DNA of 64,000 bases from Alkalispirillum mobile (GTDB lineage: Bacteria > Pseudomonadota > Gammaproteobacteria > Nitrococcales > Halorhodospiraceae): positions 744,001 through 808,000 of the forward strand of contig NZ_RCDA01000001.1 of NCBI RefSeq assembly GCF_003664325.1. Direction: 5' to 3'. The first letter of the stretch is position 1. Each line of letters begins with the position of its first letter. Both the position numbers and the translations under genes were made by a program. Positions 39,622 to 51,934 of this stretch are shown here, one piece after another. Under the pieces are notes generated by a model, which worked only from the letters and a program-made list of their open reading frames with translations, was not told where the DNA came from and did no database searches.

Positions 39622-41561
39622 CAGTTCTCGGTGGTGGCGGGGCCGCCGATACGACCCTCGTCACGGTCGTCCTTGCCCGCCTTCTCACCGGCAGCACGAT
39701 CGTCACCGTCGCCACCGCCGGAGGGGCCGGACCAGCCCTTCGGCGGGCGCGGATCCCGGCCCGCCATGATGTCGTCGATCTGCGCCCGGTCGATGGTCTC
39801 GTACCGCATCAGCGCATCGGCCATCACGTGCAGCTGGTCCATGTGGTCCTTGATGATCACCTCAGCCGCCGAGTAGTTGGCGTCAATGATGGCGCGCACC
39901 TCCTCGTCGATGGCGTGCTGGGTCTCCTCGGAGACATCCTTGTGCTGGGTCACGGAATGGCCGAGGAATACCTCGCCCTCCTCGTCCCCGTAAGCCAACG
40001 GCCCGAGGCGGGCAGAAAGGCCCCACTTGGTCACCATGCTGCGGGCAATATCCGTGGCCCGCTGAATGTCGTTGGACGCACCGGTGGTGACGTAGTTATG
40101 CCCGAAGATGATCTCCTCGGCGATACGGCCACCAAACAGGCTGGCAATCATGCTGTTCAGCCGCTGTTTGGTGTAACTGTAACGGTCCTCTTCGGGGAGG
40201 AACATGGTCACGCCCAGGGCACGCCCGCGGGGGATGATCGTGACCTTGTGCACCGGATCGTGATCCGGGGTCACCAGCCCGACGATGGCGTGGCCGGCCT
40301 CGTGATAGGCGGTGAGCTTCTTTTCTTCCTCTTTCATCACCATGGACTTCCGTTCGGAGCCCATCATGATCTTGTCCTTCGCCTGCTCGAAGTCTTCCTG
40401 GTCTACCAACCGCTTGTTGGCACGGGCGGCGAACAGCGCGGCCTCATTGACCAGGTTGGCCAGATCAGCGCCGGAGAAGCCGGGGGTGCCGCGGGCCAGA
40501 ATCTCGGGCGTCACGTCATCGTCCAGGGGCACTTTCTTCATGTGCACCTTGAGGATGTGCTCCCGGCCGCGGACGTCGGGCAGCGGCACGACCACCTGAC
40601 GGTCGAACCGCCCGGGGCGCAGCAGTGCCGGGTCAAGGACGTCGGGGCGGTTGGTGGCGGCGATGACAATCACCCCCTCGTTGCCCTCAAAACCGTCCAT
40701 CTCCACAAGGAGCTGGTTCAGGGTCTGCTCACGCTCATCGTGACCACCACCCAGGCCGGCACCGCGCTGGCGACCCACCGCGTCGATCTCGTCGATGAAG
40801 ATGATGCAGGGGCTGTGCTTCTTGGCCTGACTGAACATGTCGCGGACGCGGGAGGCACCGACACCCACGAACATCTCGACGAAGTCGGAGCCGGAAATGC
40901 TGAAGAAGGGTACCTTGGCCTCGCCGGCGATGGCCTTAGCCAACAGGGTCTTACCGGTGCCGGGCGGGCCCACCATCAGCACACCGCGGGGGATCGTGCC
41001 GCCGAGGCGCTGGAACTTGGACGGATCACGCAGGAAGTCGACCAGCTCCGCCACGTCGTCCTTGGCCTCGTCGCAGCCGGCCACGTCGCTGAAGGTGACC
41101 TTGCTCTGCTCCTCGGTCATGAGCTTGGCCTTGCTCTTGCCGAAGGACATGGCACCACGGCCAGCCCCACCGCCCTGCATCTGGCGCATGAAGTAGATCC
41201 AGACGGCGATCAGGAGCAGGAACGGGAACCAGGAGATCAGAATCTGCACCAGCATGCTGCGGCCTTCCGGCTCGCGGGCATCGATGGTGACGTCGTGTTC
41301 CAGCAGGGTACCGATCAGCGCCCGGTTATCCGACTCGGGGTTGTAAGTGTGGGCCTGGCTCCCGTCGGCACGCTCCACGGTGATCTTGTCGCCCTGGATC
41401 ATGACCTCGCGCACCTGCCCGGCCTCCACGCTGCGGAGGAACTCGGAGTATTTCATCTGCTCCGGGCCTGCGGTGCCGCGTTCCTGGAAATTACTGAACA
41501 CGGACATCAGGACCACAGCGATGATGATCCAGAGGATCAGATTTTTGGCCATGTCATTCAC
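39621..41561 (-). CDS. ftsH: ATP-dependent zinc metalloprotease FtsH
   Basis: Membrane-anchored AAA+ protease that degrades misfolded membrane proteins and regulators such as LpxC. 646 residues. There are two N-terminal helices (about 7-22 and 105-124) around a periplasmic domain. The AAA domain has GPPGTGKT at 198-205 and [15 protein letters not shown], with the second region of homology. The zinc site is HEAGH at 420-424. The start is GTG at 41561 with AGGAGAGG 7 bases upstream; an ATG three codons in is less well placed. The C terminus ends in a Gly/Asp-rich tail. Confidence 0.98.
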   Translation of the reverse strand: MNDMAKNLILWIIIAVVLMSVFSNFQERGTAGPEQMKYSEFLRSVEAGQVREVMIQGDKITVERADGSQAHTYNPESDNRALIGTLLEHDVTIDAREPEGRSMLVQILISWFPFLLLIAVWIYFMRQMQGGGAGRGAMSFGKSKAKLMTEEQSKVTFSDVAGCDEAKDDVAELVDFLRDPSKFQRLGGTIPRGVLMVGPPGTGKTLLAKAIAGEAKVPFFSISGSDFVEMFVGVGASRVRDMFSQAKKHSPCIIFIDEIDAVGRQRGAGLGGGHDEREQTLNQLLVEMDGFEGNEGVIVIAATNRPDVLDPALLRPGRFDRQVVVPLPDVRGREHILKVHMKKVPLDDDVTPEILARGTPGFSGADLANLVNEAALFAARANKRLVDQEDFEQAKDKIMMGSERKSMVMKEEEKKLTAYHEAGHAIVGLVTPDHDPVHKVTIIPRGRALGVTMFLPEEDRYSYTKQRLNSMIASLFGGRIAEEIIFGHNYVTTGASNDIQRATDIARSMVTKWGLSARLGPLAYGDEEGEVFLGHSVTQHKDVSEETQHAIDEEVRAIIDANYSAAEVIIKDHMDQLHVMADALMRYETIDRAQIDDIMAGRDPRPPKGWSGPSGGGDGDDRAAGEKAGKDDRDEGRIGGPATTEN

Positions 41562-41642
41562 GGGCCGACCTCTCCTTCACTTTCGTGGGACCGACCCGGC
41601 GGGCCGGCCTTCAGTGAGCTGAATGCAATCCATAGAACCCTA

Positions 41643-42272
41643 CTACAGACCGAATCCACGGGCCAGCAGGTAGGACTCCCGGCTGCGGGCACGCGAGGCG
41701 CGTGGCTTTCGGGTGAGCAATTTACTGAATTGAGTCTGCAGATCGCGCCGATAGTCATCCAGCCCCTCGCCATGGAACACCTTGGTGAGGAAATCACCAC
41801 CGGGCTTTAATACTTGACCCGCGAAATCAAGAGCAAGTTCCGCCAGGTACATGGCCGCCGGCTGATCCACCGCCTTCACGCCTGACAGGTTGGGCGCCAT
41901 GTCGGAGAGCACGACATCCACCGGCCGGCCGTCGAGCGCCTGCAAAAGCGCCTTCAGGGGGCCGTCCTCGGTGAAATCCCCCTCGATGAAGTGCACCCCC
42001 GGGAGCGCGTCCATGGGCAGGATATCGAGGGCGAAAACGGCGCCCCGCTCGCCCACCAGCTCGGCCGCCACCTGGCACCAGCCACCGGGGGCCGCCCCCA
42101 GGTCCACAACCGTCATCCCGGGACGGATCAACCGGTCCTTCTCCTGTATTTCCAGAAGCTTGAACGCTGCCCGTGACCGGTAGCCGGCCTTCTGGGCCTG
42201 CTGCACCCAATGATCACCGTGGTGCTCGCTCAACCAGCGGCGGCTGCTCGCCGTGCGTTTACGACGCCCCAT
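41643..42272 (-). CDS. rlmE: 23S rRNA 2'-O-ribose methyltransferase RlmE
   Basis: Methylates U2552 in the 23S A-loop late in 50S assembly (FtsJ/RrmJ). 209 residues, identical in length to E. coli, from the ATG at 42272. SAM motif [17 protein letters not shown]; the K-D-K-E catalytic set appears with Lys in SRAAFKLLE, Asp in [11 protein letters not shown], Lys in LTKVFHGEG and Glu in [11 protein letters not shown]. The frame extends 28 codons upstream, but those overlap the 92-residue membrane protein. It precedes ftsH as in E. coli. Confidence 0.97.
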   Translation of the reverse strand: MGRRKRTASSRRWLSEHHGDHWVQQAQKAGYRSRAAFKLLEIQEKDRLIRPGMTVVDLGAAPGGWCQVAAELVGERGAVFALDILPMDALPGVHFIEGDFTEDGPLKALLQALDGRPVDVVLSDMAPNLSGVKAVDQPAAMYLAELALDFAGQVLKPGGDFLTKVFHGEGLDDYRRDLQTQFSKLLTRKPRASRARSRESYLLARGFGL

Positions 42273-42537
42273 CGTCGCGCTCCTGCTCATCCTGCTCATG
42301 GGCCCGGACCACCTGTCGGGTACGCCAGGCCAGCCAGCCCCCACCGCCGGCGCCAACGGTCAGCAAAATGGCCAGGTCCGCCAGCAGCCCCAGGTCGGTG
42401 GCCACCACCACCAGCGCCGCGCACAGCGCCAGCAGCGTGATAACGCCCAGCTCCAGCTTGACCCCGCTCAGCGGCCCGCTATCCGTGCGCAGGAGCAGCC
42501 GGCGTGGTAGTCTTTCGCGCCCATCGCTATCCGACAT
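42259..42537 (-). CDS. Small two-helix membrane protein, unrecognised
   Basis: A 92-residue protein. A basic N terminus ([11 protein letters not shown]) is followed by two hydrophobic segments ([20 protein letters not shown] and [20 protein letters not shown]), then a charged tail ([15 protein letters not shown]). I do not recognise the family. Third-position GC is high throughout, so it looks truly coding. Its stop overlaps the rlmE start by 14 bases, and its ATG is only 17 bases from the divergent yhbY start, with a shared AGGAGTTCCT element between them. Function unknown; by context it may be co-expressed with rlmE. Confidence 0.65.
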   Translation of the reverse strand: MSDSDGRERLPRRLLLRTDSGPLSGVKLELGVITLLALCAALVVVATDLGLLADLAILLTVGAGGGGWLAWRTRQVVRAHEQDEQERDDGAS

Positions 42538-42554
42538 ATTTCAGGAGTTCCTCA

Positions 42555-42857
42555 ATGCGGCTCAACGAGTCCCAGCGTCGCCACCTGCGGCGCCTGGCCC
42601 ACGATCTGAAACCGGTGGTACGTACCGGCAACGCCGGGCTCACCGAGGCCGTGATGGCCGAAATCGAGCTGGCGCTGACCTCCCACGAGCTGATCAAGGT
42701 AAAGCTGGTGGGCCTGGAGCGTGAGGAGCGGCAACCGACGATCGAGCAGGTCTGCGACGAGACCGGCGCAGAACTGGTGCAGAAGGTCGGACAGGTCGCC
42801 GTGCTCTACCGCCCCAACCCCGAGCGCAAGCCCGGCAAGCGGATCAGTCTGCCCTGA
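42555..42857 (+). CDS. yhbY: YhbY/CRM-domain RNA-binding protein
   Basis: A 100-residue CRM-domain protein that associates with pre-50S particles. From the ATG at 42555 (AGGAG 7 bases upstream) it begins MRLNESQRRHLRRLAHDLKP. The RNA-binding loop is the G-N-A-G-L-T motif (VVRTGNAGLTEAVMAEI), with ELIKVKLVGLEREER in the core. It is divergent from rlmE as in E. coli and is the only plus-strand gene in the 36-48 kb block. Its last 14 bases overlap the convergent DUF4149 gene. Confidence 0.95.
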   Translation: MRLNESQRRHLRRLAHDLKPVVRTGNAGLTEAVMAEIELALTSHELIKVKLVGLEREERQPTIEQVCDETGAELVQKVGQVAVLYRPNPERKPGKRISLP

Positions 42858-43302
42858 CCGCCGGGCCCGACGACTCGTCGACGGGCCACGGTGCCGGCCC
42901 GGTGCCCGCGAGCACCAGCACGAAGGCAATCACGCTCTGCACCAGGTAGATGGAGGCGGCCGTACGGTGCAGCGAGGCGAACACATCAGTATCGGCGTCG
43001 CCGGCCGCCTTCACCTCCGCCATCTGCGCCGCGAGCACGAACTCGGCAAACGCAGTCAGTGCCAGCACCCCAAGAATCAACCAGAACCGCCAGTGGGTGG
43101 CCCAGGGCCGCACCCGCCGGATCAACTGCCCTAGCAACAGCGCAACAAGGCAGGCCATTCCAATGGTGTTGATCCGGCTTAGGATCTCGCCGGCCACCTC
43201 ACCCGCCGTGACCTCGTCAAGGGTCTCGAAAAGGCCGGGCACCACCACGTAACCCACCGTCCAAAGGCTACCGGCCCAGAGCACCAGCAGCAGCCATTCC
43301 AC
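42844..43302 (-). CDS. DUF4149 four-helix membrane protein
   Basis: A 152-residue integral membrane protein with about four hydrophobic helices: LLLVLWAGSLWTVGYVVVP, INTIGMACLVALLLGQLI, HWRFWLILGVLALTAFAEFVLA and TAASIYLVQSVIAFVLVLAG. This matches the DUF4149 (TMEM205-like) family; the same gene sits between greA and yhbY in Pseudomonas. The molecular role is unknown. It converges on yhbY and follows greA by 61 bases. Confidence 0.8.
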   Translation of the reverse strand: MEWLLLVLWAGSLWTVGYVVVPGLFETLDEVTAGEVAGEILSRINTIGMACLVALLLGQLIRRVRPWATHWRFWLILGVLALTAFAEFVLAAQMAEVKAAGDADTDVFASLHRTAASIYLVQSVIAFVLVLAGTGPAPWPVDESSGPAVRAD

Positions 43303-43363
43303 CGGCCGGAGCAGCGGCAGTAGGGGCCGGAAGACCCCGACACCGGTAGGCCGTCCCTTTCGA

Positions 43364-43836
43364 TCAGGAATAGCGCACCTCGACGATCTCGTATTCGCGG
43401 TCCCCGCCGGGCGCCTGCACCGTTGCCAGATCGCCCTCCTCCTTGCCGATCAGGGCACGGGCGATGGGGGAGTTGACAGAGATCAGCCCCTGCTTGATGT
43501 CCGCCTCGTCCTCGCCAACGATCTGGTAGGTCACCTCCTTGCCGGTGTCCTCGTCCATCAGATCGACGGTGGCGCCGAAGATCACCTTGCCCTCAGCGTT
43601 AACGGTGGCCGGATCAATGACCTGGGCATTGGAGAGCTTGCCCTCGATCTCCTTGATCCGCCCCTCGACAAAGCTCTGCTGCTCACGGGCCGCGTGATAC
43701 TCGGCGTTTTCCTTCAGGTCGCCATGCTCACGGGCCTCGGCGATGGCCTGGATGATGCGGGGGCGCTCCTCGCTCTTCAGGCGCTGCAACTCCTCGCGCA
43801 GCTTCTCCGCGCCCCGTGCGGTCAACGGAATCTTGC

Positions 43837-43840
<4 letters not shown>
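43364..43840 (-). CDS. greA: Transcription elongation factor GreA
   Basis: Rescues backtracked RNA polymerase by stimulating transcript cleavage. 158 residues, standard. The coiled-coil hairpin has the acidic tip region [24 protein letters not shown], containing the catalytic Asp/Glu pair. The C-terminal FKBP-like domain has [21 protein letters not shown]. The start overlaps the carB stop by 4 bases (ATGA), so it is translated with carB. Confidence 0.98.
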
Positions 43841-47058
<3,218 letters not shown>

Positions 47059-47110
47059 GCCGCGCAGTCTCAGCCTTGGGTGAGCGAATGGGGTTGGTTG
47101 ACCGGGTGCA

Positions 47111-48247
47111 TCAGCTGCGCCCGGCCGCCATCAATTCGATAAAGTGATCGAACAGGGGTTGAACGTCCCGCGGGCCGGGCCCCGCCTCCGGATGACCCTG
47201 GAAGCTGAAGGCCGGCCGGTCGGTACGGTGCACCCCCTGCAGGGAACCGTCGAACAGCGAGCGGTGGGTGGCGCGCAGGTTATCGGGCAGGCTGTCCTCG
47301 TCCACCGCGAAACCGTGGTTCTGGCTGGAGATCATCACCCGGCCGGTGTCCAGGTCCTGCACCGGGTGGTTGGCACCGTGGTGGCCGAACTTCATCTTCA
47401 CCGACTGCGCGCCGCTGGCCAGACCCAGCAGCTGGTGCCCCAGGCAAATACCGAAGGTGGGCATACCTGAATCCACCACCTGGCGGATGGCTTCGATCGC
47501 GTAGTCCAGCGGCTCCGGGTCGCCGGGCCCGTTGGACAGGAACACCCCGTCCGGGTTCATGCCCAGCACTTCGCTGGCCGACGTGCGCGGCGGCACTACC
47601 GTCACCCGGCAGCCGCGATCGGCCAGCATGCGCAGGATGTTGTGCTTGATGCCGTAGTCCCAGGCCACCACGTGGAAGCGGTCCGCCGGGCCGTCACCGG
47701 CATCCACCGTGCCGTGATCCAGCGTCCAGCTGGTCCGGCGCCACTCGTAGGGCGCATCGGTACCCGCGTCAGAGGCCAGGTCCATGCCCTTCAGCCCCGG
47801 GAACTCCCGGGCGGCGGCCAGCGCCTTGTCCTCGTCCACCTCGCCGGCCATCAGGCAGCCGTTCTTGCTGCCCTGCTCCCGCAGAATGCGGGTGAGCTTC
47901 CGGGTATCGATGCCGGCGATCCCGACCACCCCGTGCTCCGCCAGCCAGCCGGGAAGGTCGCTGTTGGCCCGCCAGTTGCTGATCCTCGGAGGGACGTCGC
48001 GGACCACCAAGCCCGACAGGCGCGCGCCGGCGCTTTCCGGGTCCACGTCGTTGGTGCCGGTGTTACCGATGTGGGGATAGGTCAGGGTGACGATCTGACG
48101 CGTGTAAGAAGGGTCGGTGGCGATCTCCTGATAGCCGGTCATGGCGGTATTGAACACCACCTCGCCGGTCACCAGGCCGTCCACCCCGATGGACCGGCCG
48201 CGAAAAACCGTGCCGTCCTCCAGAACGAGAATAGCGGGCTTGCTCAA
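47111..48247 (-). CDS. carA: Carbamoyl-phosphate synthase small (glutaminase) subunit
   Basis: Class I glutamine amidotransferase that supplies ammonia to CarB. 378 residues from a TTG start at 48247, giving [15 protein letters not shown], the normal N terminus. The TTG follows AGGAGG by 4 bases. Longer in-frame starts at 48304 (GTG) or 48364 (ATG) would run through a terminator hairpin and lack family similarity. The catalytic triad is visible: Cys268 in FGICLGHQ, with the later His-x-Glu in [10 protein letters not shown]. The leader carries a promoter and an intrinsic terminator (separate entries). Confidence 0.97.
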   Translation of the reverse strand: MSKPAILVLEDGTVFRGRSIGVDGLVTGEVVFNTAMTGYQEIATDPSYTRQIVTLTYPHIGNTGTNDVDPESAGARLSGLVVRDVPPRISNWRANSDLPGWLAEHGVVGIAGIDTRKLTRILREQGSKNGCLMAGEVDEDKALAAAREFPGLKGMDLASDAGTDAPYEWRRTSWTLDHGTVDAGDGPADRFHVVAWDYGIKHNILRMLADRGCRVTVVPPRTSASEVLGMNPDGVFLSNGPGDPEPLDYAIEAIRQVVDSGMPTFGICLGHQLLGLASGAQSVKMKFGHHGANHPVQDLDTGRVMISSQNHGFAVDEDSLPDNLRATHRSLFDGSLQGVHRTDRPAFSFQGHPEAGPGPRDVQPLFDHFIELMAAGRS

Positions 48248-48269
48248 GAGACCTCCTGGTTGCGCGCGC

Positions 48270-48302
48270 AAAAACGGGAGGGAATCCTTGGATGCCCTCC
48301 CG
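48270..48302 (-). terminator. Intrinsic terminator in the carA leader (probable attenuator)
   Basis: On the minus strand CGGGAGGG pairs with CCCTCCCG (48295-48302 with 48275-48282). It is extended across one mismatch by ATCC/GGAT around a two-base tip, and followed by five T. It lies between the carA promoter and the carA ribosome binding site, 13 bases from the AGGAGG, so it terminates upstream of the gene. Confidence 0.8.
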
Positions 48303-48333
48303 CTCACGATGACTACAGTCCGATGTGGCGGGA

Positions 48334-48363
48334 ATTTTACCGCTACCTGACGCGGCATGTCCA
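48334..48363 (-). promoter_or_regulatory. Sigma-70-type promoter of carAB
   Basis: TGGACA (48358-48363), an 18-base spacer, TAAAAT (48334-48339) on the minus strand; each hexamer matches consensus at five of six positions. A start near 48326 would give a leader of about 80 nt containing the terminator hairpin. Confidence 0.65.
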
Positions 48364-48491
48364 ACCATTGCGCCCAGCCGCTGGCCGAGCCGGCCTCACC
48401 GCCGCATGGGCCCGGGGCTCATGTAAGATAGAGCGTTTGGCCCGGATAGGCCGGCCGCCCCGGCCACCCACCCGATCACCCAAGGGGAATC

Positions 48492-49421
48492 ATGACCGCT
48501 CTTTCCCTTAGCCGCATTAGCAAGACCTACGACGATGGCACCGTCGCGCTCAGCGATATCAACCTGAACGTCAGCAAGGGCGAATTCTTTGGCCTGCTCG
48601 GACCCAACGGTGCCGGCAAGTCCACGCTCATCGGCATTGTCAGCTCGCTGGTCCGAAAAAGCACCGGCCAGGTCCGTGTATTCGGCCACGACCTGGACCG
48701 CGATCCCTGGGGGGCGAAATGCAACCTGGGGCTCGTGCCGCAGGAGTTCAACTTCAACAACTTCGAGACCGTTGAGCAGATCCTGCTCAACCAGGCGGGC
48801 TATTACGGCGTGCCGCGGCGCCAGGCCCGCGGCCGCGCCGAGAAGTACCTCAAGGCGCTCGGCCTGTGGGACAAGCGGAACACGGTGTCGCGCAACCTCT
48901 CCGGCGGCATGAAGCGCCGCCTGATGATTGCCCGCGCCCTGGTCCACGAGCCGGGGCTGCTTATCCTGGACGAGCCCACCGCCGGGGTGGATATCGAACT
49001 GCGCCGCTCCATGTGGGACTTTTTGCGCTACATCAATGACGAGGGGGTCACGATCATCCTGACCACCCACTACCTGGAGGAGGCGGAGAGCCTCTGCCGG
49101 AACCTGGCGATCATCGATGGCGGGCGCATCATCGAAAACACGGATGTGCGCACCCTGCTACGTAGCCTCTCCACGCACACGTTCATTCTCGACCTGGTCG
49201 CGCCGCCGGACCACCTGCCGGAGGTGAGCGGCGGCTACCGGTTGAAAACGCTCGATGACCACACCCTCGAGGTAGAGGTGGACCGCCACAACAACCTGAC
49301 GGAATTGTTCGCCCAGCTCGATGAGGCGGGCATCCGCGTGGCCAGCATGAAGAACAAGGCCAACCGGCTGGAAGAGACCTTTGTCCGGCTGGTGCAGAAG
49401 GAGGAGCACCAAGGTGCATAG
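48492..49421 (+). CDS. yadG: ABC transporter ATP-binding protein (YadG-like)
   Basis: ATPase of an ABC-2 type exporter, 309 residues. Walker A GPNGAGKST, signature NLSGGMKRRLMIARAL, Walker B LLILDEPTAGVD and switch His in TTHYLEEAE are intact. The C-terminal extension after about residue 220 (LDLVAPPDHLPEVSGGY..) is the regulatory part seen in drug or polysaccharide exporters. The ATG at 48492 follows AAGGGG. It overlaps the permease start by 8 bases. Substrate unknown. It is divergent from carA. Confidence 0.93.
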   Translation: MTALSLSRISKTYDDGTVALSDINLNVSKGEFFGLLGPNGAGKSTLIGIVSSLVRKSTGQVRVFGHDLDRDPWGAKCNLGLVPQEFNFNNFETVEQILLNQAGYYGVPRRQARGRAEKYLKALGLWDKRNTVSRNLSGGMKRRLMIARALVHEPGLLILDEPTAGVDIELRRSMWDFLRYINDEGVTIILTTHYLEEAESLCRNLAIIDGGRIIENTDVRTLLRSLSTHTFILDLVAPPDHLPEVSGGYRLKTLDDHTLEVEVDRHNNLTELFAQLDEAGIRVASMKNKANRLEETFVRLVQKEEHQGA

Positions 49422-50196
49422 CTCGCAATTCTCGCGTTCACTGATCTCGCTGCAGACCCTCGCCTGGAAGGAAACGCACCGGTACCTGCGCATCTGGGTG
49501 CAAACCCTGGTGCCACCGGCGATCACGATGACGCTCTATTTCGTGATCTTCGGCAATCTGATTGGCCCGCGCATCGGTCCCATGGAGGGGTATTCCTACA
49601 TGGAGTACATCGCGCCGGGGATCATCATGATGGCCGTGATCACGAACAGTTACTCCAACGTGGTCTCCTCCTTCTTCGGGGCCAAGTTTCAGCACCACAT
49701 CGAGGAAGTGCTGGTCTCACCCACGCCGAATTACATCATTTTGCTCGGTTACGTGGCCGGCGGGGTGGGCCGCGGACTGCTCACGGGGCTCATCGTGACC
49801 ATCGTTGCCCTGTTTTTCACCCGCCTGCCGATCCACAACCTGTTCATTACCATATCGGTGGTCTTTCTGACGGCCGTGCTGTTCTCGCTCGGCGGGTTCA
49901 TCAACGCAGTATTTGCGCGCAAGTTCGACGATATTGCGCTGGTGCCGACCTTTATCCTGACCCCCCTGACCTACCTCGGTGGCGTGTTCTATTCCATCAC
50001 CCTGCTCCCCGATTTCTGGCAGGGAGTCTCCATGGCGAACCCCATACTGCATATGGTCAATGCCTTCCGCTACGGCATATTGGGGCAATCCGATATCCAC
50101 ATCATCACCGCCTACAGCCTGATCCTGGGGTTCATCGTGCTCCTCGGAAGTATTAGCCTGTGGTTATTGCACCGCGGCACCGGGCTGAGGAGCTGA
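49414..50196 (+). CDS. yadH: ABC-2 type transporter permease (YadH-like)
   Basis: Membrane partner of the preceding ATPase, 260 residues, six hydrophobic segments. The ABC-2 signature region is FGAKFQHHIEEVLVSPTPNY followed by GYVAGGVGRGLLTGLIV, with the later TPLTYLGGVFYSITLLP and MVNAFRYGILG. I chose the GTG at 49414, preceded by AAGGAGGAG at a good distance; an earlier in-frame ATG lies within yadG. With YadG it forms a half-size exporter of unknown substrate. Confidence 0.92.
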   Translation: MHSSQFSRSLISLQTLAWKETHRYLRIWVQTLVPPAITMTLYFVIFGNLIGPRIGPMEGYSYMEYIAPGIIMMAVITNSYSNVVSSFFGAKFQHHIEEVLVSPTPNYIILLGYVAGGVGRGLLTGLIVTIVALFFTRLPIHNLFITISVVFLTAVLFSLGGFINAVFARKFDDIALVPTFILTPLTYLGGVFYSITLLPDFWQGVSMANPILHMVNAFRYGILGQSDIHIITAYSLILGFIVLLGSISLWLLHRGTGLRS

Positions 50197-50200
50197 TGCC

Positions 50201-51544
50201 ATGGACCCCATGCGTTCACCCTTGCTGACCGACCTCTACCAGCTGACCATGCTGGAGAGCTACTACGAGCGCGGCATGGTGGCGCCGGCAACCTTTGAGC
50301 TCTACGCCCGGAAGCTGCCCCCGCATTGCGGCTACCTGGTAGCCGCCGGGCTGGCGCAGGCGCTGGAATGGCTGGAACACGCCCGGTTCGGGCCGGACGA
50401 GCTTGAATGGCTGGAACAGAGCGGGCTTTTCAAGCCCGCCTTTCTGGACCGATTGGCAGACTGGCGTTTTACCGGCGAGGTACACGCCCTGCCCGAGGGG
50501 ACCGCCGTGTTCCCGGATGAGCCGATCATCCAGGTCACCGCCCCGCTACCGGAGGCCCAGCTGGTGGAAAGCCGGCTGATGAATCTGCTCCAGTTCCAGA
50601 CCCTTGTTGCCACTCGGGCAGCGCGGGTCGTGGACGCCGCGCAAGGGCGCCGCGTGGTGGATTTCGGTATGCGCCGGGCCCACGGCGCCGAGGCCGCGAT
50701 GTTCGCCGCCCGGGCCAGCTACCTGGCCGGCTTCGACGCCACGGCCACAGTCCTCGCCGGGGCCGAATACGGCATCCCGGTGACCGGCACCATGGCGCAC
50801 TCTTACATTCTGGCGTTCGCCGAGGAGATGGAAGCCTTCAAGGCCTTCCTGGAGGCCCATCCCGACAAGGCCGTACTGCTGATCGACACCTACGACACCG
50901 AGGCCGGTGCAGACAAGGTGGTTGCCCTCGCCCAGCAGGGGCTCAAGGCATCGGCGGTCCGCCTCGACAGCGGGGACCTGGCCGACCACGCCCACCGCGT
51001 CCGCCGGATCCTCGACCAGGGCGGTTTACAGGAGACGTTGATCCTGGCCAGTGGTGATCTGGATGAGTACGCTGTGGCGGCGATGGTCGCCGCCGGCGTC
51101 CCCATCGACGGCTTCGGCCTGGGCACCCGGATCGACACCGCCGCCGAGCAGCCCTTCCTGGAATGCGCCTACAAGCTGATGGCCTACGAGGAACTGCCCC
51201 GACGCAAGCGCTCAGAGGGCAAGGGGCACTGGGCCGGCCGCAAGCAATTCTGGCGCAGCCACGACGCGCAAGGGCGGGTCAGCGGAGACCGGCTGGGCCT
51301 GGCAGACGAGCAGCCGGCACCCGACGGGCAGCCGATGCTGGAGCGAGTCATGCTCGACGGCCGGCCGCTGCAGGCGCCGGAACACCTGGATACCATTCGC
51401 GAGCGCACCCGGAAGAGCATCCAGGCCCTGCCAGCCCTGTGCCGGGACCTGCATGACCCCACGCCGGTGCCGGTAACACCGACCCGCGCACTGAAAGCCG
51501 CGGCCCGGGAGGCGGACCGAATCACCGGTTATTGCAGCGAATGA
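50201..51544 (+). CDS. pncB: Nicotinate phosphoribosyltransferase
   Basis: First step of the Preiss-Handler salvage: nicotinate plus PRPP to nicotinate mononucleotide, driven by ATP. 447 residues. Landmarks: LLTDLYQLTMLESY at the N terminus, FGMRRAHGAEAAMFAARA with the conserved His that is phosphorylated in the family, TGTMAHSYILAF, LIDTYDTEAGA and VRLDSGDLADHA for PRPP/nicotinate binding, and GFGLGTRIDTA. The ATG lies 5 bases after the permease stop with AGGAG upstream, so it may share the exporter transcript. A hairpin follows. Confidence 0.94.
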   Translation: MDPMRSPLLTDLYQLTMLESYYERGMVAPATFELYARKLPPHCGYLVAAGLAQALEWLEHARFGPDELEWLEQSGLFKPAFLDRLADWRFTGEVHALPEGTAVFPDEPIIQVTAPLPEAQLVESRLMNLLQFQTLVATRAARVVDAAQGRRVVDFGMRRAHGAEAAMFAARASYLAGFDATATVLAGAEYGIPVTGTMAHSYILAFAEEMEAFKAFLEAHPDKAVLLIDTYDTEAGADKVVALAQQGLKASAVRLDSGDLADHAHRVRRILDQGGLQETLILASGDLDEYAVAAMVAAGVPIDGFGLGTRIDTAAEQPFLECAYKLMAYEELPRRKRSEGKGHWAGRKQFWRSHDAQGRVSGDRLGLADEQPAPDGQPMLERVMLDGRPLQAPEHLDTIRERTRKSIQALPALCRDLHDPTPVPVTPTRALKAAAREADRITGYCSE

Positions 51545-51562
51545 GCCCGCCCCAAACCAATT

Positions 51563-51589
51563 GGGGGCCACCCATTACGGGCAGCCCCC
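51563..51589. terminator. Hairpin between pncB and the H-NS-like gene
   Basis: GGGGGC..CCC..GGG..GCCCCC interrupted stem with a 5-base loop, in the convergent 72-base space. Only a weak T-rich stretch follows (ATTA), so efficiency is uncertain. It may serve both converging genes. Confidence 0.45.
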
Positions 51590-51616
51590 ATTAGCGACGC
51601 GGTGAGCGAACCCCGC

Positions 51617-51934
51617 TCAGCTGACGCGCAATTCGTCGATATCGCGCCCCTGCTGCTCCCACTCGTTGATCCAGCGCGGGCGACGCCCCCGACCGGACCA
51701 GGTCTTGGAGGGGTCTTCCGGGTGCTGGTAAACGGCCTTGGCCTTGGCCTTCTGACCGCCACCCGTGGAGGCATTCCCCACCAGTTCGTTGAGGGAGAAA
51801 CCATACTTATCGGCCACCGCCTTCAATTCACGCTGCGCCTCTTTCGCCTGCTGCTTACGGCGTTGACGAACCTCGCGTTCGATGTCGGTTTTGAGTTTGT
51901 TCAGCTCGCTGATCGAGTAGCCGGAAAGGTCCAT
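51617..51934 (-). CDS. H-NS family nucleoid protein (BpH3-type)
   Basis: A 105-residue nucleoid-associated DNA-binding protein. The N-terminal half is a coiled-coil oligomerisation region (DLSGYSISELNKLKTDIERE, then a basic Arg/Gln/Lys stretch). The C-terminal DNA-binding loop TWSGRGRRPRWINEW has the G-R-G-x-x-P-R-W form of the Bordetella/Burkholderia BpH3 branch rather than the enteric TWTGQGR form. The ATG at 51934 follows AGGAG. A well-formed promoter lies 64 bases upstream. It probably binds AT-rich or acquired DNA; targets cannot be told here. Confidence 0.9.
   Translation of the reverse strand: MDLSGYSISELNKLKTDIEREVRQRRKQQAKEAQRELKAVADKYGFSLNELVGNASTGGGQKAKAKAVYQHPEDPSKTWSGRGRRPRWINEWEQQGRDIDELRVS

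Noticed and set aside
48247-48364. Longer CarA starting at ATG 48364
   Set aside because: Would translate the promoter -10 region and terminator; AGGAGG before TTG 48247 gives the family N terminus.
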